Below, piece by piece: positions 45,698 through 55,722 of a stretch of DNA of 64,000 nucleotides (position 1 is its first letter; every line of letters starts with the position of its first letter). Below the pieces are notes generated by a model. That model searched no databases. It was given only the letters and a program-made list of their open reading frames with translations, and was not told the origin of the DNA. The stretch comes from Pachyseris speciosa (Eukaryota > Cnidaria > Anthozoa > Scleractinia > Pachyseridae). The DNA is taken from assembly GCA_016490735.1 (NCBI GenBank), contig JAEMWC010000081.1:530001-594000 (forward strand), read 5' to 3'. Both the position numbers and the translations under genes were made by a program.

Positions 45698-47907
45698 ATT
45701 AATGAGAATGACAAAGGATGTATTTAAAAACTACCATTGCATGTGGTCTTAACCAGAAAACTGTGGATCAACTAAAACCCTCTTTTAATCTACACATGGT
45801 CTTGGTAAGCATGGTCACCCTTACAGTGAGCAAGATCCTGGGAAGGAGCTTGGGCTCCTTAGTTGCGCTGTGGGCTAGTAGTTTTCTAAAGGTCATTAGC
45901 CCAGTGGCTAGTGATTCAGGTGAATACAATTTACTGTAGATGTCTAATCCTGGATATCCATCAATGCAGCTGGTTATGTAAGAAATTATAATCAGGTATT
46001 TAGTATGTGCAGTTATAATGTAAGTACTTGTGAAATGAACAAATTGTTCTTTGAATGTCAGCAAATCATTTATGCTGCACACACCTATTCTCGAATGAGA
46101 AAAACCATTTCCCATAGGAGTTGAGGAGGAGTTTCTCCCAAACTAAGTTTGTTCAGGTGTGAGAATGTCTGCTCGCTTTCACATTCCAAAAGCTGAGGAC
46201 TAGGAGAGGTCTTTCCTCCAGATGCAGTTGTTCTGAAAAGTACTTTACTTCAAAAATTCATTAATAATTCATGAATGGAATACAAAAGAAATCAATGTTA
46301 AATGAGTCGCTTTATATCTGATATATATATAAATTTGTGTTCGATTTTTTAGGCCAAAACAACCCAAATTCTAAATAATGGTGCAAGAATGGCACTTTGT
46401 ACAGGTGCTTGTCTACATCTGCATCTACATCAAAATGCTTTCGCATCCAAAAGAGATAACTAGAAAAGTGATAAATAACACAAAACAATATGAGAAAAAT
46501 GAGAAAAACTTGTCTGAGGAATTTTGTTTGTTATGCTTTTGTCTTTCAAAAAGGGTTTTGATCTTTGTTTGTTTTTTGACTTACTCAGATCACCTGGGCC
46601 AAGGCTTTTTCTTTTTGTTAGTTTAGTTTTTTTACAGGAATTTCAGCTTTCATTAGTGAGAGCTCCATTGTCCCCATTTCTGTTCTGTGAGCTGTCAGCC
46701 CTTGGCCACCCACTCCCCTCTCCCCTGCCGAAGCCCAGGAGTGAACATGCAATGGACCATTTCAGAGGATAATATTATACAATTCCTTTTCAGGAGGGGA
46801 ATCCAGTTCGTTGGCCAGCAATTGTTAGTTTGGATTTCAAATTTCTTATAGTGTTTCCCCGGGACTGGGGAGTGGTCAGAAATGCAATGAATAATGTAAC
46901 ATTCATTTTCCGTTTCAGAACAGACAGTCGCTTACAGCCAATTTGGAACAACTATGGCAAGCCACAAACAGTGCGGGACAATGGGTCCATACCTTGGCCC
47001 TGCTAAAGAGGTGTGGGCCATTGGCCCCAACACCAAGCTGTTCCTTTAGCAAGTCGGTCCCCCCTCTTAGGTGGACTATAAGGTTTACCTTCTTCAAAAT
47101 GTAAGTATAAAACAATTATATTTGACATAATATGTAAATTTAAATGCAGTATGTTTTACTACTGACCAACAAATCCCACTGTTTCCACCTGGGGGGAGTC
47201 CTCATTCGAAAATCTGGCTCAAGGGGGAGCTTAAAAGAGATACAAGCTTCCGGGAATTTTTCTCTTTTTTTCTTCTCTGTTTCTTTGGTTAATTCTAGAC
47301 AAACCATACATTGATTATTTCTGTTTGTGTTCTGCGCATATCCGCTGCTAAAAACAACTGCAAAAGTCTAAAACGTATTTTTGTTGCAGGAGGAATAATC
47401 AGGAGAAAGGACCGGAGAAAACACAAGAATTAACACAAGCCTGGAAAATACAAGATTAAAATGATTCAAAAGGATAATGTGTGTTTTATGGTGCTGAAAA
47501 GGATTTACACTCACTAGAAGCAGTTTTCAAAAAGTCTTCTAATGCCATTTAAGGGGGGAGTCTGAATTAGCAATCCGGGGCACTTTGTTTTGGTGGCGGA
47601 CTTTCTGGCGATGCTCTACTTATTCACTTTTACTATTAATTTTCCACCACCCACAAATCCAAATGATATTTTCCAGTTGTCCTTACTTATCCACATTACC
47701 CCGTCCCCCAAACCTTTCTTCCTTTAAGGCAATAAAAAAAAAACTCGTAAGAACAACACTCACAAACATTTGCTGTAGAGGTACGCCAAAATAGATGAGC
47801 CATTTCACGATTGAATGAAATCTGGGGCGAGATTTTCAAGTAAAAGTGCACTGAAATATAAGACGGATAAGGCATTTGACCGGACTACCCTCTTAACAGC
47901 GTCTGTG
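45698..47907. other. Mostly unassigned stretch
   Basis: A 195-bp open stretch, 46919-47113, follows an acceptor-like TTTCCGTTTCAG and reads NRQSLTANLEQLWQATNSAG onward, ending in TAA. It could be a terminal exon or a transposon piece. No partner exon was found. Otherwise no supported feature. Confidence 0.25.
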
Positions 47908-49590
47908 CCCACATTTAATCGCGGGAGGAGATGGATAACCGTATCTTCTGCTGACTGATCTAACCAACGTTTTATGATTCCATTAACGTCACAAACATGA
48001 TTGCCATGTGTTTTTTTTATTGATTCTCTCCACAATATATATGTACAATACAAGGTCAATAAAGAAATACGAAAATAAAAACTATTAATAACCTATGGTT
48101 ATGAAATATTATTTTTGACCTCATTTGACCACCTTAAGTTATAACTTAGAATTAAACACTGGAATAATTCCAGCGACCATTGTCGGAAGCAATCACATCA
48201 GTCAATGCGGCGTATCATTCAGTTGGTATGTCATTTTCTTACTGAGTTCTGGATCATTTAGGCAAAGTGTTTTTTAAGGAAAAACGAAAATGAACCTTGT
48301 AACGATTAAATTCTGAACAAATAGGGACACGTTTTAACGGCATCAAAGTTTTATGTCCAGTCCATTCCAGTTCTATTTCATTGAGTTTATCATTCGCAAT
48401 GGCGTGGTGGATGTTGGCGCCACGGTTGATAATGCATTTTTTGACCTCAGTTCAACATTAAGTTAATTCGTAGTGATTATGAATGGGAGGAACATAGCAA
48501 AATACCGACAACAGGTATAAGGAAGCAATTTAAGAAACTGCTTCAAATTGGCAATGTAAACTTCAGCTGCTGAATTTAGAGAGAAATATGGACGTCTCGC
48601 TAATACTGACCAATTGGGTCTAAAAGGCAATTTGGTAACATCACAAATTGCACAAGGCGTTTTCTTTTAAAAGCTCCCATGCGATCGCATTCAAAGTCTT
48701 AGCTCCCGTCTGTGTAAAATTCGATCCAGATTACATGTCACTTTGTCCTCACATAATTAAAAGTCTTCGATAGAGAGGAATTTGAAAAAGGGTACTGTTA
48801 TAACAGTTTGAGCTGACTGAAATTCCACCAAACAAGCAAAAGTAAAGCTTCTGCGTTGATCTGATTTCGGACAAGATACATGCCCGAATGTTTTTATCAG
48901 CACCACTATTTAGCTTTTTCCTAGCTGATTCACAACGTGCTTTACAGCCCGTGGTTAGTAGAAGACAATTTCAGACCCTGAGGAACCACATCGACTTATA
49001 CATACTTGACCACGGTTATAGCAACCACCTCAATCAATCGTACATTATTGGCATATGCAGTGGTCTGGAAGGTTTCAAGTGGAAACATAGTTTCGAAAAG
49101 GAGTCGAATAAGAAAAACTCTAGAATATTTAGAAATCCAGATCTGCCTCTGAAGAGATATTTATTTTCCGTGCATAGCAATTTTCTCTTCAGTTCATTCC
49201 AGCTAAAATCCTAAATAATTCTAGCTTATGCATGATAGATGGACAGCTACAGGAGTCCATTCCCCGCCAGCTGTTGTTTCCTTTGAAACACGGCTACAGG
49301 TTTCTCTTCCTTAGCTAGAGGAGGCTAAGGTCGTGGTTAACTGAAAAACCAGCCTTAGTTTACCTCTTTATTTTACCATCATAAGTCAATTCGTTCTCAC
49401 TGGAAACTTTTCAGTGGTCAATAGTGAGGACTGCTTGAAAGGAAAACTTTATTGGTTTCTTTTTATTTCAATAAGGAACAGGGTGTCATTGCAACTTGAA
49501 AACGTCTTATAGAGAGTGGGATCTTCCAAACTTTGTTGTAATCCCAAACTAAGCTTGTGATGAAAACGGCATAACGTTGGCTGCCAAGGG
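47908..49590. repeat. Triplicated segment, copy A
   Basis: Landmarks GACCACCTTAAGTTATAAC (48130), CTGCTGAATTTAGAG (48568), GACAAGATACATGCCCGAAT (48870), TCGTACATTATTGGCATATG (49038) and AACTAAGCTTGTGATGAAAA (49547) recur in the same order in copy B, and mostly in copy C. A 108-residue open frame at 48888-49214 has no recognisable relatives and is not conserved as an open frame in copies B and C, so I do not call a gene. Confidence 0.75.
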
Positions 49591-50319
49591 AAGGTTGGGC
49601 GCCCATTTAATCTCGGGAGGAAATAGAGATTTGTATATTCCGTCTACTGATCTACATCAGTTCTACGTTTCTAAGCGCATCAAACCTTTCAACGCTTTTA
49701 TGTTTCCCTTAACCTCTCCTTACTGTAAACATGTCTATCGCCATGTAGTTTTAAAGCCTGTGCTTACTGAAATATGATGTTTGACCTTATTTGACCACCT
49801 TAAGTTATACTTTAGAATTAAAAACGGGAATGATTCCAGCGACCACATATCGTCGGGAGCAATCAGAATAATCAATGCGGCGTACGGCTCATTTGGTATT
49901 TCATTTCAGTTTAGTTATGGAGTCATTTATATAAACAAAGACTGATTTTAAAGGAAAACGAAACGGCAGAACCTTAGGACGGACTGAAAAATCCAGCACA
50001 ATTAGAGAAATCTACTTCTTAACCACATCTATGTTTTCTCCTAAGTGCATCCCAGCTGAAATGCCTCACTGAGTCTATCATTCCTCTCGGCAAAGCCAAG
50101 GTATGATAGGTAGCTTGTTAAAATTATCGTTTGAAGAAACGATTTCTCTATACGTAGTGGATGTTAATACCATGGTTGATTACACATAGTTTTTAACCTC
50201 ATTTCACCATAGGTTAACTGATTCGTTGAGATTGTGAATGCGATCGAGGAAAAAAGTATTATGTGCAACTATAGACCCAAAAACTGTCAACAATTTCAAC
50301 CAATCAGAAACCAGAACGA

Positions 50320-50789
50320 GGATATACCTCACAAATTAATGTGATTTGGTAAGCTGAAGCCACTCTAAAGGCACTAAGGCCACATGATAGCGGGCATTAC
50401 CCCTTAAATCTACCAAAGTAAAGATTGAGCCCAAGCATTAGCAGCCATGGACAGCTGTTTCGGCCTTGTTAGGCCTCATCAGCATGGCATAGCTAATGCT
50501 CAGGCTCAAGTACCCACATATCATATCATATTCATCATATCATATTAGTGATATGGGGGTACTTGAGCCTGAGCATTAGCTATGCCATGCTGATGAGGCC
50601 TAACAAGGCCGAAACAGCTGTCCATGGCTGCTAATGCTTGGGCTCAATCTTTACTTTGGTAGATTTAAGGGGTAATGCCCGCTACCATGTGGCCTTAGTG
50701 CCTTTAGAGTGGCTTCAGCTTACCAAATCACATTAATTTGTGAGGTATATCCTTGTCACTCCAGCCACATCCCACAAGCTTTACGTTTT
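50320..50789. mobile_element. Foldback element with 15-bp direct repeats
   Basis: Left arm 50320-50524 and right arm 50549-50752 are reverse complements (GGATATACCTCACAAATTA at the outside, GCTCAAGTACCCACATATCA at the inside) around a 24-bp ATCATATC spacer. CAGAAACCAGAACGA is present at 50305-50319 and 50790-50804 and looks like a long target duplication. A 37-bp unpaired tail follows the right arm. The element adjoins the left inverted repeat of the Polinton-like element. Confidence 0.78.
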
Positions 50790-50804
50790 CAGAAACCAGA
50801 ACGA

Positions 50805-50965
50805 GCTGTCAATCAACTCGTCAAACTCGGAATGGACCAATCAGAGAAGAGCATGCGCTGCATTTAAAGGGGTTCTCAATCACGTGACCGGGGCGGGAAA
50901 AGGAGTCTTTTGAGTGGACTACAAGGAACACACACTGTTTGGATGGAATGAATTTAATGATATTG
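50805..50965. repeat. Left terminal inverted repeat of the Polinton-like element
   Basis: ATGGACCAATCAGAGAAGAG, CATGCGCTGCATTTAAAGGG, GGTTCTCAATCACGTGACCG and GGAACACACACTGTTTGGAT are matched in reverse complement, in order, at 58105-58233, with a 19-bp extra segment here (about 50908-50926). The exact outer end is uncertain by about 20 bp. Confidence 0.85.
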
Positions 50966-50983
50966 TTGAAAAAAAGAGAAAGA

Positions 50984-51054
50984 GACCTCGGCAGGATTCG
51001 AAATTGCAACCCCTGATCCGTAGTCAGAATCCTTATCCATTGGGCCACAGGGTC
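50984..51054 (-). tRNA. tRNA-Arg(ACG)-like sequence, possibly a pseudogene
   Basis: The 71-nt minus-strand sequence has box A TGGCCCAATGGATAAG, an anticodon arm TCTGA-CTACGGA-TCAGG with ACG at the anticodon position, and a T loop TTCGAAT. The acceptor ends GACCCTG and CGAGGTC pair, with one C-A mismatch and one wobble. Two T-stem pairs and one D-stem pair are mismatched, so function is uncertain. A T-rich run follows the 3' end, as a polymerase III terminator would. It lies just inside the left inverted repeat of the mobile element. Confidence 0.72.
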
Positions 51055-51327
51055 TTAGGCAATGAGCAAACACGTGAAATCAGTTTGCAACCTGTTTAAT
51101 GACACATGTATAAGTTTTTTACATTTGATTTTCATTCACTTGGTTGGCGTGGCACTCCGTGTTGGTAGGCGTGGCGGATGCTGCGGCCTCGTCCTCGGGT
51201 TTGCCCGAAGCGCTGTTCGGCTCTGCCTGGTTGACTCGGGAGAGAGATTACCAGATGCTGTTGCAAGTGTTAGGCCTGTGATGCTAGGCGTTGGCTGCGG
51301 CGTGGAGGTGGATGGTCTGTTCTCGGG

Positions 51328-51759
51328 TTAAGTGCGGGCCAAATTGGTTAGGGTGAAGTGGGTGTGCAGTCGAGTGTGGAACCTGGGGCAGCGGAAGTGA
51401 TCTGGTGTGACACGGATGAAGCGTACCACGTGTCTGTACAAACAAGTGTGGTGCAGGGCCACGGAACAGTACGGCAAACGTTCGGTGCAGACGAAGTGGC
51501 CGTCGAGGTCATGGGACTGGCATATGTGACACGGGTCGTTGGTGTGGTTTAACAAGTAACCCGACTGTCGGCAATGGGGGCAGACCCACTCTTGCCATGG
51601 CATGCGACGGTTGTTGAGGGAGTGCAGCCACTGGTAAATACAAGGCAGATGCTGGCTGACGTTGCAGCAGAGGGCTTGGTGGGGCAACTCACTCGTGTCG
51701 TCATGGTACAGGGGCATGCAAATGACGCACGGGTCGGTACCCACTTTGTCTGAATGCAC
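51328..51759 (-). CDS. RING-like zinc-binding protein, double Cys/His cluster
   Basis: The frame encodes DPCVICMPLYHDD, then CCNVSQHLPCIYQWLHSL and WVCPHCRQ. The spacing (CxxC, CxxxHxxC, CPxC) is RING-like, with a tryptophan after the H/C pair as in E3 ligase RING domains. A second cluster follows, with PCHICQSHD, ALHHTCLYRH and a last CPRF. There is no good ATG upstream of the first cysteines in this frame (the frame opens with GTG). A clean ATG lies in the next frame at 51791 with MARRRNESLI, so a one-base shift near the start is likely. Ubiquitin ligase activity is inferred from the motif only. It is divergent from the plus-strand RING gene next to it. Confidence 0.6.
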   Translation of the reverse strand: MHSDKVGTDPCVICMPLYHDDTSELPHQALCCNVSQHLPCIYQWLHSLNNRRMPWQEWVCPHCRQSGYLLNHTNDPCHICQSHDLDGHFVCTERLPYCSVALHHTCLYRHVVRFIRVTPDHFRCPRFHTRLHTHFTLTNLART

Positions 51760-51989
51760 ATGATCAGTGATTCATTGCGACGTCGCGCCATGATGAATGT
51801 GAGCCGTGGGAGTGAGGGCGGATTGTTATATGAGATGCTGAGGGACCAATGGGAGAGGGTGGGAGGGGTGTTATGTGACAGGTGAGAGAGGGAGGGGGAC
51901 CCCCATCACCCCGGTGGATGACGTCACCCTGAATGGTGATTGGTGGATGCGTGGTTTGTGAAAGGGAGTCGCGGGCACGTGGGTTCATT

Positions 51990-52290
51990 GTTCATCATGT
52001 TGTTTCGTTGGAGCAAGTCCATTGACTTTTGGGCGGGACACCTGTGTGATTTGCATGGACATTTTGTACAGTGAGAAAAACGGGTGGTCGGGAGCGAGCC
52101 GGTTCACATCGAAAAGACGACAATGGTGAGGCGTTGCTGTGGATTTTACGTGCACAAGCAGTGCCTGTATCTGTGGTGTAGGAGGCAATACCAACAACAA
52201 GTGCCTCATCAATACTGGGCATGCCCCCTTGCCGGCAGCCCCTGGACCCAACCCACAAGATCAACGTGCGGTGAAGAAGACACCCCGGGG
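51990..52290 (+). pseudogene. Frameshifted RING-like gene, paralogue of the previous one
   Basis: One frame reads DTCVICMDILYSEKNGWSG and runs to a stop. The adjacent frame then reads RRCCGFYVHKQCLYLWCRRQ, then YWACPLAG. Together these give CxxC, CC, HxxC, W and C, the same layout as the minus-strand RING gene at 51328-51759 (shared CVICM). A frameshift around 52090-52130 breaks it. It lies head to head with that gene across a short GC-rich spacer. Confidence 0.5.
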
Positions 52291-52349
52291 TTTTTTACCC
52301 CCACCTTAAATCTGTCAAGAGTCATGACCAACACTATGATACTGTGTTT

Positions 52350-53504
52350 TTAATGCTTGGCAGTCAAATCAGTGACACGGTCTTGATTGACAAAAGACAT
52401 GTCTCTGGGTAATCCGCATTGAGCGCGCATCCATTGAATAAAATGATAACATTCCACTTTAGGGCAGTGGCGTTTGGGGGCTTTGACGTGGTGTCCACAA
52501 GAGGCCGCGGTGCTTAGGCGTGTCATGTCGTCTAACTTGGGGCAACGAAGGCCTCTAGGTCTAATCTGAGCAGACCCATCTCCCTGAATAAGTCTTGTTC
52601 CACTCGGCCGCCCTTGTAAGCCTGGTGTCCTGGCTGCCAATGGCTGGTGGAATGTTCGGTGTTTGCGTAGGTCCTCTGAGGGGTAGGCGAGTTCGGCGAG
52701 GGCGGGGCGGAAGGGTAACCCATGCACCTGTCGGATGACTTGCCATACCTGGCATTCTTGCGCGGAGGTCACGTCCTTCATTATAAGTCGTGACTGTAAT
52801 GATGCGAACCTCAGGCTTGTCCGTGGTGATCGCCCTATCCCATTTCTCTGACCAGGAAACGATCCGGTAGTAGAAAACCCTCCAAATCGATGCAAAGGCA
52901 GACTTTGTTCATGATGGTCGCATTGGTCATGCTGGGAGGCTTGAAAGAGGTATTTGAGTTCGTCCACCGCTCGGGGATACAGGTAAAGCTGTCTGGCGCC
53001 CAGGATGGGACTCCGGTGGGACAAGGTGGGTGAAATGACAGTAGAATGAAGAAAATCGTATTGGGGTGAGTATTTGTACCAGCGATTGAACGTGACGTCA
53101 TAGAAGAACAAACGTGTACCCAATCGTTTGGCTACAGCCACGCTCCACCCGGTGCCACCTTCCACGGCGGAGGTCTCGTGCAGGGGTACCTCAGGAAGGG
53201 TCTTGGCGGGGTGGAAACGGCCAAAGCCAAACACGGTGTCGGCTTCTTTGACGATGTGATAATTGCGCGCCAAGAGATCCTCAGTGTAGGGGTTGGCCAA
53301 GGTTTTCCCCAGTGCTTGGGCCACGGCGCGTACGTGCGGCAGAACTTCGGCCATGGCCAATGGGTGGAGAGGTTGAATGCCCTGGTGTATCCGGGGATGC
53401 AGGGGTCCGATGATCACGCGACAGGGCAGGCCGCGTTGCAGGGCTAAATGTTCTGCCAAGGTGTCGGTGTCTGCGGCGCTGCCGGTGATGATGTGGATGG
53501 GCAT
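52350..53504 (-). CDS. SLOG-like nucleotide-binding protein with GRF-type C-terminal finger
   Basis: The 384-residue frame starts MPIHIITGSAADTDTLAEHL, a Rossmann-type first strand and loop. It then has VAQALGKTLANPYTEDLLAR, NYHIVKEADTVFGFGRF and VEGGTGWSVAVAKRLG, a Gly-rich GGTGW loop, then FFYDVTFNRWYKYSP. This order (GxxxxTD, IxxADxVFxFG, GGTGW, FFYDV) matches SLOG/LOG-like nucleotide-binding folds, as in YspA and TIR-associated sensors. The C-terminal 60 residues have CGHHVKAPKRHCPKVECYHF and IQW, resembling the Cys/Phe/Trp half of a zf-GRF. The middle part is Arg/Ser-rich and may be a frame-shifted region. In bacteria SLOG proteins sense nucleotide signals. A role here is unknown. Confidence 0.6.
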   Translation of the reverse strand: MPIHIITGSAADTDTLAEHLALQRGLPCRVIIGPLHPRIHQGIQPLHPLAMAEVLPHVRAVAQALGKTLANPYTEDLLARNYHIVKEADTVFGFGRFHPAKTLPEVPLHETSAVEGGTGWSVAVAKRLGTRLFFYDVTFNRWYKYSPQYDFLHSTVISPTLSHRSPILGARQLYLYPRAVDELKYLFQASQHDQCDHHEQSLPLHRFGGFSTTGSFPGQRNGIGRSPRTSLRFASLQSRLIMKDVTSAQECQVWQVIRQVHGLPFRPALAELAYPSEDLRKHRTFHQPLAARTPGLQGRPSGTRLIQGDGSAQIRPRGLRCPKLDDMTRLSTAASCGHHVKAPKRHCPKVECYHFIQWMRAQCGLPRDMSFVNQDRVTDLTAKH

Positions 53505-53552
53505 GCTGCGAAAAATGGCAAGACACTGGATGGAAGAACTCTTTTTTATTTG

Positions 53553-54239
53553 TCACGCGGACCAATCAAAAAGAGGTAAATGTCTGGCGTGATCAAGCAC
53601 GTATACAGTCTGAGAGGACGGGAAAGTTCTTGGGCGGTGCGCCCGCCAAACACTCGTGCACCCTCTTGTGGGGTAGTAGCATGCGATCGACCTTGGAGCG
53701 GTGCATGGAAAGCAAAGGGGGTGACATGGGAGGCTGCCAGGTGGGTCTGGGTGGCTTGAGATGTTCCCAAGTGGGTCTGAGTAGTGGAATGGGTTGAGGT
53801 AAGTGTTCATTTGATGGCCGCAGCTGTCCATTTCTTGCAGGATGCGTGAGGACCAAGGCATGTCCAACCACTGAAAGAAGGAACAAATCATTTTGGCACA
53901 GGTCAGGAACATGTGGCTCGGATTGTTCTAGGAGTGACTGGTGGTTAGCCGCAGGCATTGATTGCGCCAACAGTGCTGGTTGGGCAGCGTCTTGCCATCT
54001 CCGAAGTGAAGGTCAGGGTGACGTTGCTGACGAATGCTTTGCAAATACATGGGAGCCTCCTCCTGAGACGTGAAGATCACGCAGTCGGGTAGGGCTCCAC
54101 TGTAGGGCAGAATCTTTACGCGACTGCATCGGACGTAGGGCCAATTGTGTTTGGAGGTGAGGTACTCCAAGGGACACCCGTGAAAAGGACACAAGGGTGT
54201 GGTATTCACTTCTTCTTCGTAGGAGGAGAGCTCGGCCAT
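53553..54239 (-). pseudogene. GRF-type zinc-finger protein with one in-frame stop
   Basis: The frame from MAELSSYEEE reads PLCPFHGCPLEYLTSKHNWP and YVRCSRV, a CPxH/C zinc-ribbon-like motif, then FTSQEEAPMYLQSI. A second motif starts HCWRNQCLRL. After a TAG (near 53925) the same frame continues NPSHMFLTCAKMICSFFQWL, which has the N-P-x-H/R, F, C, C-x-F-F-x-W pattern of zf-GRF domains. These bind single-stranded nucleic acid in APE2, TOP3A and NEIL3. One stop splits the second finger. It lies on the same strand as the SLOG-like gene. Viral or transposon-borne GRF fingers could protect or process DNA ends, which is inference. Confidence 0.6.
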
Positions 54240-54265
54240 TAATTGGCGAGGAATGTAGGGAGCTG

Positions 54266-54490
54266 ATGCGCGATGCGTACGGGTATGACATGCACGAGGA
54301 CAAATTGTATTGGCAGCCCGATGGCTGCGCACTTTGCAAACAGTACAAAGAGTGCCTGTTCTACCCAGAGGAAATGGCGGACTTGGACACGTCGGACGAT
54401 ATGGTGCTCTCGTCGGACGAGGAGGAGGAGGAGCCCAAGGACTCTGACTGGAGCCTGTCAACCATTGATTCCCAAAAATGTATAATGTAA
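54266..54490 (+). CDS. Small acidic protein upstream of the integrase
   Basis: From an in-frame ATG at 54266 the frame reads MRDAYGYDMHEDKLYWQPDG, CALCKQYKECLFYPEEM, then a strongly acidic end (SSDEEEEEPKDSDWS) and a stop. A longer frame would start at 54197 but overlaps the start of the minus-strand GRF gene. A CxxC-x5-C cluster is visible. No family is recognised. The acidic tail and position, 60 bp before the integrase, suggest a real accessory gene, but confidence is low. Confidence 0.4.
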   Translation: MRDAYGYDMHEDKLYWQPDGCALCKQYKECLFYPEEMADLDTSDDMVLSSDEEEEEPKDSDWSLSTIDSQKCIM

Positions 54491-54546
54491 AAATGTATAA
54501 TGTAAAAATGTATATAAAGAGAGTTACGAAGGGTGTGTTTTGCCTG

Positions 54547-55722
54547 ATGTCCAAGCGGAGAGTCAAAAAGAAGACCAGTGCGGTCTTGGCGGCCGAATAC
54601 GACTCCCCGACGGGAGTGGGAAGTCTGGGTGGAGTGCGTCGGTTTGCCGAGGCCAAGACGATTTCGTTGCGCAGAGCGCAAGATGTCTTGGAAGGGGTGT
54701 GCAGTTACACCTCGCATCGGCCGGGACGTGTCCGATTTCCCACCCTGCCCGTGTTGGTGTTTGACCGCGATCAACAGCTGGTGACCGATTTGATAGAAGT
54801 CCAAAAATTGGCCAGCATCAACAAGGGCCAACGGTATCTGTTGGCTGTGATCGACGTGCTGTCCAAGTACGCGTGGGTGGAACCGGTGAGGCCCAAGACG
54901 GGACCGGCCGTCAGCAACGCCTTTGTGATCATTCTGAGACGCGCCCAGGGACGTCCACCCCATCGGTTGCAAACGGATGCAGGAAAAGAGTTTTACAATC
55001 GGAGTTTTCAGGCGTTGTTGAAACTTTGGGGAATTGCTCACTTTTCCACCAGAGGGAATGCCAAGGTGACGGTGGCCGAATGGTTTAACCGCACGTTCAA
55101 AGATCGATTGTACCGCTACTTCACGGCTCAAGGGTTGTACAAGTACTTGGAAGCATTACAGGATTTGGTCAAGGGGTACAATGCATCGCAGAATTGGGAT
55201 GGCGCCCCATGAAGTCACAGCGGGCAACAAGGCGGCGGTGTGGGAACGCTTGTATGCGAATCGCCTGCGTGCCAAGCCCCGGCAGCACGCTAAGGCACCT
55301 GCCTGCCGGTGCGGACGCGCGTCCGTTTGAACAAGAAGCACCGAGTGTTTCAAAAGAGCTACCTGCCGGGCTGGACAGAGGAGGTGTTTGTGGTGCGTTG
55401 AGTGGTGCCGGGGTTCGTGCCCAGTTATTGGCTGCAAGAATGGGATGGTACGCCGGTGGAGAACACGTTTTACCAACAGGACCTGCAACGCATGAACATG
55501 ACTGATGAGCCCTTGTTTCGAGTGGACAAGATTTTGCAGAGGAAGAGACGACGTATAAAAGTCAGGTGGTTGGGGTGGCCTGCCAAATACAACAGTTGGA
55601 TAGACAAGGGCATGCCCATGAGATGGGGTTGCTTTCGATCCAACCATGGTCGTTTAATTCACGATCACAGCGGTCATCCCTTCGGTGTTTTCTCTTTTCC
55701 CAGGTCGTCATTGATCCCCTGA
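54547..55722 (+). pseudogene. Polinton/adintovirus-type integrase with chromodomain, frameshifted
   Basis: From the ATG at 54547 the frame carries a retroviral-type (rve) integrase core. The catalytic triad is Asp in VTDLIEVQ, Asp in LQTDAGKEF and Glu in AEWFNRTFKDRLYR. The segment GQRYLLAVIDVLSKYAWVEP between them is typical of Polinton integrases. The frame ends at 55210-55212. Coding resumes one base off with MAPHEVTAGNKAAVWERLY, shifts again near 55290 into RVRLNKKHRVFQKSYLPGW (SH3-like barrel), meets a TGA at 55399-55401, and goes on in that frame to FRVDKILQRKRRRIKVRWLG and WPAKYNSWI, a chromodomain. The enzyme would insert element DNA into host chromatin. Two frameshifts and a stop make this copy inactive. 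The core itself is intact. Confidence 0.85.

Noticed and set aside
48888..49214. 108-codon frame in segment copy A
   Set aside because: The corresponding stretches in copies B (58627 onward) and C are interrupted, so there is no sign of conservation as protein.
54361..55131. 256-codon minus-strand frame opposite the integrase
   Set aside because: It is antisense to the integrase core with its clear catalytic motifs. High GC lengthens open frames on the opposite strand.
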